Origin: Luidia sarsii
Taxonomy: Eukaryota > Echinodermata > Asteroidea > Paxillosida > Luidiidae
Length of the DNA: 64,000 bases
Direction of reading: 5' to 3'
NCBI GenBank assembly: GCA_949987565.1
Contig: OX465110.1
Coordinates: forward strand, 6,418,309 to 6,482,308
Under the pieces are notes generated by a model, which made no database searches, was not told where the DNA came from, and was given only the letters and a program-made list of their open reading frames with translations. The translations under genes were made by a program, and so were the position numbers. Positions 24,201 through 36,200 of the stretch are shown here, piece after piece. Numbering within the stretch: position 1 is the stretch's first letter; every line of letters begins with the position of its first letter.

Positions 24201-27200
24201 CATTGTAAATTAATTTATCAAATTAGTGTTTTATTTATTTTTATATATCTCCCTGTAACTGGCATTTTGTTTGCTGTTGGATGAGATTAATAAATAAGAA
24301 TAAGAATAAGAATACATTTGACGCATTAATGGGGTAACACTGCATTGGTCGAGGTCAAAGAATAGCACCCATACGTTGTCTGATCCAACATATGCATGAA
24401 ATAGTAAAAAATTTCACCTCAATCCACCAACCGTTTCTCGAGAAAATAATGAAAACCGTTTCACGAAAATGCAGCATTCAACATATTGTTCTGAAAATAT
24501 GTTTAGATCTACCGGGTAGGGGTGAGACGATTTCTTTTACTCTTTTTTCCGAAAAATACAGCATTTAGGCAGAAATATTTCAGTGCGAGGTTTCTACCGT
24601 AACCATCTTCAAACTGTATAAGTTTGATGTAAATCTGTGAACATTTCTGACAAAATATTCAATACATTGGCAAAACTACATGTAACAACACACTCAAAAA
24701 AACGAGTCTACAGCAATAGGTCTGCTATCAAAACTGGTACATTGGACATACCTGTTGGGTGTCGCTTCAATCTCCCCAATCATTCCTTACCAGATATGAG
24801 TGTGGACATGGAATTGCTTGTTCACCGTAGTGAACTGGGAGAAAAACGTGGATAAAGCATCTTCGGACAAGTCAACTACTCAATTCAATTCAAGGGAGGG
24901 AGGGGGGGATGAAGAAACCTACCCTGGACTTCACCAGCTTGGAGATATTCTCCCTCATCAGCTGATCCGTCGCCGTCAGTTTCTGGGACAGGACGGTGCT
25001 CATCTGCTCACTTATCGGCGCGATGATCTTACCGATCTCTGCGGCCAAATGAAGAGAGAGAATTTCACCCCGAGTGATCATCGGAGCCTACCACCGTGGG
25101 CCTCTCTCGAAATCCCTTCCTCGTTCGTGTTTTCCCCGAGCCTACAATCTTGGCATTTTTTTAAAAAGGAATGTCAATTCCCATCTCCAGCCTTCCCGAG
25201 TCCCTCTCTATCTCCTTCTTTCCTTAACCCTTGACCTTGAGTGGCTTTTACAGCCTTGTTTGGGGGTGAATTTGCATCAAATACAAAAAGAAATGCCTTT
25301 GAGAAAGGTCCTGCTAGGATCACAACGTCAGGCCCACTAAATTTTTGAGATTTGCATGTTGTTAATTTTATCATAGATATAACATGATGTTTGCGTCGAG
25401 GAGAATGTAATTCAAAGAGGTTACTCGACGTGGTGGTAAACACTGAATGCTCAGTGTTTTGCCCGGTGCCTGATAAAAATATTTCAGGCAGCTCGGGCGG
25501 GATTCGAACCCCGACTCCCAAATTCTAGTACGGACGTCTTAACCACTGGACCACCGAGCTGTTCAAGGTCGTGTGGTAGCTTCGAATAATGTATAGCGGC
25601 GGGTACCACGTTGCATCATAGATATAACATGATGTTTGCGTCGAGGAGAATGTAATTCAAAGAGGTTTTGCCCTTACTCGACGTGGTAGTAAACACTGAA
25701 TGCTCAGTGTTTTGCCCGGTGCCTGATAAAAATATTTCAGGCAGCTCGGGCGAATCCACAACACGACCTCGACCAGCTCGGTGGTCCAGTGGTTAAGACG
25801 TCCGTACTAGAATTCGGGAGTCGCGGGTTCGAATCCCGCCCGAGCTGCCTGAAATATTTTGATCAGGCACCGGGCAAAACACTGAGCATTCAGTGTTTAC
25901 CACCACGTCGAGTAAGGGCAAAATCTCTTTGAATTGTTAATTTTAGTCGATAAGCAGTTTGCAACATTTTTTGCATATAAAAAAACAAACAAAAAAAAAT
26001 GACTGAGAAAGTGGAAATTTGAACTGGCTTCTTGTCAGGTAGCGGCTGGGGATCTGGCAAATACCTGGAACCACTTTGTGCTCTATCTCCGAGCGCACCG
26101 TCTTGTCCAGCCGGCTGGTGACCGACTTGTTCAGGTTCTGCGAGACGCACTCCAGGAGGCGCTCCTGCTTCTGCTTGTCCATGGACTGCCTCTCCTGCAG
26201 CGCCGTGCTCAGCCTCTGGCCTGAGTGAGGTTTGTTTTACTCCAGCTAAGGATCGCGCTACTCAGGGATGTACATACGGTAAGTGAGCGACAAAGTCATT
26301 TCCTGAAAAATTACCGATCAATTTGTCCAATCAATTGTGCGACTGCGAGTGAGCATTTATGCGACTGAGAGATGCGATTGCGATATTCACGGCAGGGGTG
26401 CAGGCGCCCTTCAGTTTTTTAGGGTTTGAACGGATAAAATTGAGCAGTTTGAGATACAAGTTTGACATAAAAATTCAAATAAAAAAAAAAAAAAAAAAAA
26501 TTATCATTTCTGGAAATCTGAACAAAAATCACGCCATTTCCAGAAATCCAGAAATTTCCGGAAGCCTTACATCCCTGGCTACCGCATTATGTCAGTCAGG
26601 GCTCTAATAGCATAAAGCATAAGCATAAAAAAAGACTGGTGTAGGCACAAGGCTGGAGTCTAACACAGTAGTCCCAAAGGAACATACAAAATTAACCCCC
26701 CCCACAAAAAAAAAAAAAATAAAAAAAAAAATTGAACAACAAACGAAACGCAAAGAAAGAAAGAAGAATGACCACAGCCCTATTGCCTGTTTCGGTCAAG
26801 ACTCGCACAAAAAAAAACCCAGGGGTAAACCCACCCCGCCGTACCCCATCACCCCCCCCCCCCCACCTCCCCCCTCCCCCCGGCCGAGCAAGGATACGTT
26901 CCTGCTCCGACTGCTTGGCCATAGTGGTCTCCATCTTGGCCGCCAGGCTCTTGTCCAGCTTGTCCACCCGCGACCTGAGTGACTGCAGGCCGCCGCTGCT
27001 GCTCTGCTGCCCCCGGGCCAGGTCCTGCTTGAGCTGCCGCAGCTCCTGCTGCTGCGACTGCAGCAGGCCCAGCACCTGCTGCAAGGTGCTCGTCATCTTA
27101 GGGGGTTCGGGGTGACACGACAACGACACGGAATAAGGCATTTCCATTTCAAGTGTGGGCAAGCTTTTGTAAGGCTTTCTGAAATGTGAAGGCGGCCAAG

Positions 27201-30200
27201 TCAGTACCAAGGCAATACCATGTGCACAAATACTCTCTTCTTTTTTAGGGTACAAATAAAAGAAATGAGATTGAGAGGGAAGCAGCAGTTTCTGGATATA
27301 ATTTTATGCTACCAACTGCATGAACACTGTTGGGGAATCACGGACTTTGACCTCGGTCCATGTGGACAAATACAAACCCATTCAGCAAAATCATTAACGA
27401 GTGTTCTGTGATGAGACCCCCTGTGACCCGCTCACAGAGGTAGACAAACTAGAACTGGTCATCTACCTCAGTAACTGCCAATTTTGACTGCTGCGATCGA
27501 CATGCGAGAGAAGGAGAACGCCGTGGGATCGGCTAGCTTGTTGTTCCGGGATTTGCAACTAGTTTGTTTTGCAAGCATCTGAATGAAAATGGGGGGGGGG
27601 GTATCCCTGGAGATTACGGGAGTTAATGGCAAAATGAGTAATAGGTTTGCGGTAACACCATGCAAAATTCTCTTTTGTGAGTATGTGTGGTTTTGAAAAG
27701 ACCCGGAGGGACTCAACGTTCCTCCGGTTCTTTCCAGAACCACACATACCCACAAAAGAAAATTCTGCATGGTGTTACCGCAAACAGGAATGTAAGAGAC
27801 CGACAAAGTCCCAATATATTGTGCGACTGCGAGTGAGGGCTTACGCGACCGAGAGATTCACGGCAGGGGTGCAGGCGCCCTTAAATTTTTAGGGTTTTAA
27901 CAGATAAAAATTAGCAGTTTGAGATACCTGTTTGACATAAAAGAACAAACAAATAAAATAAAAAAATCATCATAATAATCATAATAAAATCACGGCATTT
28001 CCGGAAATCCAGAAATTTCCGGAAGTCTTACATCCCTGCGCTTACTTGTTACTTGTGCTATTCTCACTATGAAAACCTTCAAATCTCAACGGGTAAAATG
28101 AATGTCTCACGCCAAAAGATAGACGGCTGGCCTCTGTATGTAAACCTCTTCTCACCTCGGACATGTCTCGGCGAGTCTCCTCTGCCAGCTCCGCCTGGCT
28201 GGGTCTGGGTGGCGAGGTCCGGCCGGCCTTATCCCCACGCTGCTGGTCCTTGACCTTGCTTCGGGCACCCGGGGACGAGGTAGAATCGTCCCGCTCCGTG
28301 TCCAAGCTGCGCACCCGGGGGGGGGGGGGGGGGGGGAGGGGGGGGAGGGGGGGGAGGGGGGGGGGGGGAAGCGGAAGAACGAGGCAGGAAGAGAGAGGAG
28401 AGAGAGAGAGAGCGTCTGATGAGTTGGAAACGATAAGACTTAGAAGGTCTGCGTGGTGGAAATACCAAGTGGAAGGTTTGCGGTGACACCATGCAGCACT
28501 TCTCTTTCGAGAAGGGGTGTGGCTCTGAAAAGAGTCGGCAACTCAACGTTTCGGGTAGTGTGTACTCTGACCGCCATCAGGAGACAACTACCCGAAGTGT
28601 TGAGTTACCGGCTCTGTTCAGAGCCACACTCCTACAAAGAGACGTGCTGCATGGTGTCACCGCAAACCCTCCACTGAGTTGGGAAAAAGATCTATGAATT
28701 CCTTTTTTTTTCTTCGAAGTCTGCCCCCAGAAATCGCCCTTTGTAATAATAATAATAATAATAATTTATTGTTTATAGACCATTACACGGCATGTCTCAA
28801 CAGTCTGTACAGATAAGATAAAACCATAATAATATTAACATTGACATTAAAAATACCTGCAAAAGCACCTATGTATATATATCAAATAAAACAATTAAGC
28901 TATTTATAAATATATAACATTAACAATAACATTAAAAATACCTATAAAAACACCTATGTATATATATCAATTAAGCTATATAAAGTATATAACATTAACA
29001 ATAACATTAAAAATACATGTAAAAACCCATATGTATATATAACAAATAAAACAATTCCGCTATTTAAAAATATATAACATTAACATTTAAAACACCTAAA
29101 AAGACCGTTTATATCAGATAAAAGAAAAGGTGCAAAAATGACACAAATACTATAGGTCAGACTACCATGTACTACCAACACAATTAAAACACATACTAAC
29201 GAAAGAAATACTAACGATCAAAAAATTGTTAAAAAAAAAAAAAAAAATTGTTTAAAAGGGTGGAGTCATGAAAAATGCTGTTTAAAAAGATAGGTCTGGG
29301 CTTATCCTTTTGAACACTGCGCTCCCACCGGACAGCGGCCCTCGTGTACCTGCGCTCGCTGCGGGGTGACGACCAGTCTGCAGGAAGTTGCGGGGGACCC
29401 ATATCCTCTGGCCATTGGTCCACTGCCAGCCCCTTCCTCAGGGAGGAATCCTCCGCCAAGTTGACCTTAGAGGACAGCCCCGCGCTGAGCAAAGATAGAA
29501 CAAGGTAGTGTCTGGTTAATCAAGATCCTTTGGAAGCCACACTCCTTGTGTACAAGTCCTGTGCAAGCCCTATGAGTGAGAGACCAGGCTGACTCCTTGG
29601 CCAGTGGCTGAGGAGTTATGAGGCAACAACGAAGGAAACCTTTGATAGAGAGGGGGGGGGGGGAAGTTGGGACCCAAAAAAATCTGATACCAGGGCCCAA
29701 TTTCATCGATCCGCTTAAGAAGGGAAAATCTGCAGGATTGTAAACCCCACGTCGATGTGATAATTTTTAATGACTTGTATTCTGCTCTTCTTTACTTACA
29801 AGAAACAAAAGCGAAGTTTGGGTTGGCAAGGTGATCCTATGAATGGTGGCCTTTTGTGCTTAAAGCCCCTACACAACATTGGTAAGATCCAAAAACAGAA
29901 ATGTTCACAGATTTGAAGATGGTTGTAGTAGAAACCTCGCACTGAAACATTTCTGCCTAAAATGCTGTATTTTGCGAGAAATGAGTAAAAGAAATCGTTT
30001 ACGTCTCAAGGAGATCTAAACTATTTTTTGGAACAGTACGGTGTTGAATGCTGCATTTTCGTGAAACAAATGAGGCGGTTTTCACGATTTTCACGCTGAA
30101 GCGGCTCTATGGAACTGCCCCCAGAACGACATGGCCACTGCTTACCCTCTGTTGTTGTCACGAGTTGGGCTGATGACGACGACCTCTCTGCCCAGAGGTT

Positions 30201-33200
30201 CCTCGACTGCCAGGTCCAGAATGTTAGCCTCTGCAACCTCCACGGGCTCCACCGAGACCCCCTCGGGCGCCTCCTCCATCAGCCCGGGAGAGGCGCCGAT
30301 GGGGATGGCATCCTGGACGACCGGGACGGGCTCCTCCTCCTCCTCCTCTGACTCCTCCTCTGACTCCTCCTCCTCCTCTTCAACTTCGGCTTCGGCCCTC
30401 TCCGCCTCGGCCTCGTCTTGGGGTCCGGGGTCCTCGTCCCCGGCGTGGGACTGCATGATCTGGGCCACCTCGGCGCTGGAGTCCGAGAGCCGCTTGCCCC
30501 TCAGGCGGGCACTCTCCAGGAGGCCGGCCAGGTCGTCGGCGCTGGCGGCCGTGCGGGCCACCAGCTCGGCCGTGGAGCCCAGCTCGGTGGGGGTGGGCGG
30601 CGGAGACTTGGGACCCTCGTCCTCGGAGCCGCCCCCTTGGTCCTCGTCGTCCCGATCCGGGACGACTCCCGCCTCGGGTTGGAGGGGAGGAGGAAGAGCA
30701 GGCGGCGGAGAGGAGGAGGAGGAGCGGGCCTCCGGCCTCTGAGGCGATCTCAGGTCGGCCGTCAGACCGGCGGTCGGAGTGATGCTGCTGACGGGCGTCT
30801 CCGGGTCGTTCACGCTGCCGTTACCGTCGCCGACGCCGGCCCGGGCGGGCTCCGACGAGTCCAGCGAGGCGTTCATGGCCGACAGCTGGGTGAAGCTACC
30901 GCTGCTGTTGCTGGTGGTGGTGGTGATGCTGGTGGAGTTGCTCTCCCGCAGGTGCTCGGCCAGGGTCCGGGCGCTGCTGGACTTGATGGCCTCGGGCGTC
31001 ATCAGGTAGGGCTGCTGGGAGGAGTGGTTGGACTCGGACGTGAAGGAGCTGGTCAGCGGCGAGCAGGGCAGATGACCGCTGGCGGCGGTGGAGGTGGAGG
31101 AGGACAGGTCGAAGGTGCTCCTGACGGAGCGGTCAGTCTCATTCATGCTCATGTCTGACAGACCGTCCTGGAGAGCTGTTTTGAGGAGAAAAAAAAATCG
31201 AGAATCATCAAATCTCAAAAGTTTGAGGGCCTGACGTTTCGATCCTAGCAGGACTCCAGCTTGTTAGTGCAGGGGTGGATTTCGCATGAGCCTAAACTAA
31301 GGCACCATAACTCAACGAAGGATAGGTGATCCTGTGAATCATGAAAATTGGGTCTGGCTTTGCTGGAGGCAAAATTAAACAAAACAAAATCAGATGTATT
31401 CTTGTTTCTTATCTCTTGGCCTTTGAGAAAGCTCCTGCTAGGATCGAAACGTCAGGCCCTCACACTTTTGAGATTTATGTGTTGCAGGCCATTTCAGTCA
31501 GTGAGCAGTTTGCAACAGCTTTTGTATTAACTTTAGATTCCTCAAAGTTGTTAGCGCCTTAGTCACTCAGAAAGCTCTGCAGACATCTTAAGAGCCGAGT
31601 CAGAAAAGATAGTATTCGCATTTTACGATTCTCTCTGCATTTTTGGAGCAAGACCTTTCTCAGAGGCAGGAGAGGTTGAAGACCATTTTTTTTGGGGGGG
31701 GGGGAAAGTCCAGTATTTGGGAAAAGGTCTTGCAAAGAACAAAAACAGTCTTTCGAGATGTCTTATCAAATTGTGCAATCTCTGGATTGAGTTTGCAACA
31801 ACAAAAACTGATCCTCCGGGTTGGAGCCAGGCCCTCTCATTTTTTTTTTTTTTTTTTTTTTTTTTCATATTCCCGTCTCACTCACCCCCTCCGTCCATGG
31901 ACGCCGTGGAAACAGACCCCGCCATAGTCTCCTGTTCCACGGAAGAGTTCGGCTGGAAGCGAACCTGAAGGTCCTGCACCGATCTACCAAAAATAAGGGC
32001 GGGGGGAGAGAGAGAGAGGGGAGAAACTGAAAAACGGGTCTTGGCCAATCCTGAGGAGCAAAGTTGTATCAGGAGTAATAGGTTTGCAGTGACACCATGT
32101 AAAATTATTAGAGTCTGTAAGAGATAATAATTTGACATGGTGTCGCCACAAACCTATTACTCCTACTATTCTCAGCATGAAATCATTCAAATCTCATTAA
32201 AAGTTGCATCTGTCAGAAAGGGACACAAATGGAATAATGTCGAGTTGAATTATCTCTTGTAGAGTGATCCACTTTGCCTTTGAGAAAGGTCCTGCTGGAT
32301 CGAAACGTCAGGCGCTTAACCGTTAAGATTCATCTATTGCAGATCATTTAAGTCAGTAAGCAATTTGCAACAGTGTTTGTATTAACATCTATATGTTAGC
32401 AACACTTAAAAAAAGAAAGACAGAAAAAAATAGCAAGTCTACTGCCATAGGTCTACCATCGAAACTGGGGGGGGGGTCATACACGGAGTCTTGGAAGCCT
32501 TAGGCACCATGTAAAAAAGATTTTTATTGGCGCGCCGGGGCGCGCCGCACAGCGCCGCGCCGCAGGTCGGCGCGCCCCATCCGGCCGACCCGCAGCGCCG
32601 CCGCAAAGATTTAGAGTCCTGCATAACAAAAGGTGTGGGATTTGCATAATCTTTCACGGACGACGCATTCTGGGTACTTGTTCTTGGACTCGGCCCGACG
32701 CGGCGCGCCGATGGTAACACTGACAGTGGATCTGGCCAGGCGGCCACCATAAAACCACACAGGAGGTGACCGCAAAGACAAGATAATAAATACAAGAACA
32801 GTACTGTACCACGTTTTACACTTCATACACGATGTGCTCCGATCCAACTTTTTCATTGTAAGGATGGCGTATGGACTACTTGCTTTTTTTTATTCATATA
32901 CCATTAACTTCGATTCAAAATGTCGCTGCAACCTCGTTACTACATTTTTCTAGGATGATTGTTTCTTTTTTTCTCTTCTTATGAAGGTCGAATCACGAAT
33001 ATAAACGTCGACGAATATTCAATTATTTAATAAAGTTTGACAAATGTTATGCACACCGTACAACCATTTCATTATCGCCTACTTAGGCCAAAAAAAAAAA
33101 TAGTTCTGCTTCCGATTACATGCCATTTCAAAATAGGGTAGGTAGGTCGGAATTTTTTTTTTTTTACCAATTTTTTTTGTGCACAACCATATGGAGGCAT

Positions 33201-36200
33201 CTGTGTGTGTATTAAAGGCATATTAGGTAAAACATCAAGACTACCAAATAAGAACTTCTGTAATACAGTCACTCAGGGCTTGAAACGAAAGGAGCGCGAT
33301 CGCACCCGCGCTCCTTAATGTTTTCCAAGGAGAGCAAAAAAAGCGCTCCCTACAAATTTAACGAGAGCATTATGATTTTTTTAAAAACGTGAAAGTTTAA
33401 TCACCTTTTTTTTTTTTTTTTTCACATGAGTTAAAGCACAAATGTTTTGTGTCAGAAATTTAAGACATTTGCCAACCAAATCTGCTCTAAAAACGGCTTT
33501 TGGGACCGTACTCGTCGTCGTGATTTACGTTGAGTTGAGGCTGATCGTTTGTCGATCGTGGTGCGAGATCGCGCGCTGCCCATGCCCAGTGTGTGCACTC
33601 GGGACGTGTACGTATGCAATGATTAGTAGACTTCTGCCAGCCCTTACAGTTGTTTTCTAACAAATAAACTAATGTTTATTACATTTATACCAGCGATATT
33701 TCGAGTTTCACGGTCAACCAAAGTACGCATACCAGATAAGAAATGTTTTTTCTAGAATTCAAGAAAATTTGAGAAGGATTTTTCATTTCTTTCTTGAGAT
33801 ATTGGAAGTTCAAATTTGCCAAATCGTTCCGTTCGGCCGCGGCAGATCGAGCTAAAATGGCGGAGAAAAAGTCAAACTCGTGTTTTCCGGCCGCCTAGCG
33901 CACCCTGTAAACATCGTCAAAATTTGTCGATTTTACCCTCAAATTGAAGCCTATATTCTCCTCTTTCTATTCATACAACTTTCAACATTAATGACTAAGG
34001 GATAAATATTAAATTACGTGAAAACAACATTTGGAGACGAACGATGGAAGTAATGCATTTTAGTTATGACCGATTTCCCTTCGCAACGTTAACTAGGTTG
34101 GCAAGTCTAGGTGTGGTTTCCGCCTCTAAGTAAAGCCATAGCGACACTACAGGAGCTGTAGGGCCGAAACCAGCCTACGCACTGCACGTGACATGACACA
34201 ACCCATCTTTGCCCATCTGTAACCCATCTGTATACTGCACAAGTGCACAGTGCACATGCACAGCAGCCGCAAGGTTGCATACGATCGAGTACGCTGCGCT
34301 ACTCAAGCCTGATCGGAACTTCGTACTTCCAGGAGTATTAGCGAGACGGTCACTATCACACTACAAAAAAGTGCAATTTATTTTAATACCGAAACAAAAC
34401 ATGAATTGGGATGATAATGGGTTTCTTTCTTTGTCGTTGGAATTGAGTGGGTTTTTTCTTTTGTTTTTCATAGAAAAAAAATCGCTCTCCTTAAATCAAC
34501 AAAGTGAATTAAGGAGAGCAATTTTTAGCGCTCCTCGTATTTATTAAAATGAAGGCCTGAATACACGTTCTGCCATTTTTAAGAACAGGTGATATACAAA
34601 AATGTTGCAAACTGCTTACTGACTAAAATTACCACAAAGTAAATCTAAAATTTAGTGGGCCTGACGTTTCGATCCTAGCAGGACCTTTCTCAAAGGCAGA
34701 GTGACAAGGACAAAACAGATACATGTACACGAAGGCAGGGGGGGAGATTGAATAGGACACGGATGAGAAACAGAGGACAAAGAGTGAAGCTGGTAGGGAG
34801 AGATCAAAGGGAAGGGCAAGGGGTAGGGATTAGTGAGAGGAGGGGGAAAGATCAAAGAGAAGGGCAAGGAGTGGGGTAGGGATTAGTGACAATAGGGGGA
34901 AAAGATCAAAGAGAGAAGTGTGAAAGACTGAACACAAAAGAAGGATTATCAGAAAGCTGCATGGTGTTAGTCATTACCCTCCTGGATGTTGAGACCATGT
35001 GGTTGAATAGTCCGAAGACGCTTCATCCACATTTTCTCACGGCTAAGACGGACAGCATTACTACGGTGACCAAGTGATTCTATGCCCAGTACACTCATAT
35101 CTGATATCGAATGATCAGGGAGATTGAAGTGATACCCAACAGGGGTGTCCATTTTACCGGTTTTGATGGTAGACCTATGGCCATAGATTCGTTTTTTGAG
35201 GGTTTTTTTTGTCTCGCCAACATACTGAATATTACAAACTCTACAAGAGATGAGGTATATGATGTTTGAGGTAGTGCACGTGATAGAGCCATAGGTCGTG
35301 TGGGTAGTTCCAGAAGAATGTCCATTGAAAGAGTCTATTTCCTTGACATGTGTCTTGCAAACAATGCATTTCGAGGTACACTTAAATGTACCAAATTTGG
35401 TTGGAGGTGAAGAGTCCAAAGGGGGAACCTCTGCTCGGACAATTAAGTCACGCAGGTTACGGGGGCGCCTGAAAGCCAAAACAGGCGAATTAGGAATGGC
35501 TTCAGCCAGACGATCTGAAGTGTGGAGAATATGGTGGTTTTCCTTAGTTATCTTCCTGAGAGGAGGAAGAGAAGGGTGGTAGGAAGTAACTAAGGGAACT
35601 TTGGGCTTGTCCTTGGGACCTGGAGGCTTTTGTTTTAGTGCCGAACTTCTGGGAATGGAATAGACTTTAGCAATGGAGTTCTTCACTTGGCGAGAACTAT
35701 AGCCTCTAGCAACCAAGTTACTGGCCAATACACGTGTATGGCGGCGAAAGTCGGACTCATTGGAACATATACGCCTCAATCTGAGGGCCTGGCTGTAAGC
35801 TATACCAGTCTTACAGTGTCTAGGGTGACAACTGGAGGAATGGAGATATTGATGAGTGTCGGTGGGCTTAGAATACAAGTCAGTAGTTAGTGTATTGAGG
35901 TCTTTCCGGACGGTGACGTCCAGAAAGTGGGTCTGTTGAAGAGACTGCTCCCAAGTGAATTTGATGGTCCTATGGAAGGAATTGATGTGGTCAAAGAACG
36001 CATTCAAGCTGCTACCGTCCCTAGTCCAAATGAAGAACACGTCATCTATGTATCTCCACCAAATCCAGGGACGGCATGGAGCCTCACTGAGCATGCGTTC
36101 CTCAAGGTCACCCATGAAGAGGCATGCAAAGGAAGGAGCCATGCGCGTGCCCATGGCAGTGCCATGCACTTGAAGATAGTGCTTGCCAAGAAAGGAGAAA

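Noticed and set aside
25775..25846. Functional tRNA gene
   Set aside because: Acceptor and T arms pair but the anticodon arm does not, and it is embedded in a SINE with a target duplication.
30418..31158. 246-codon plus-strand Gly-rich frame
   Set aside because: Antisense shadow of EDC4 exon 15.
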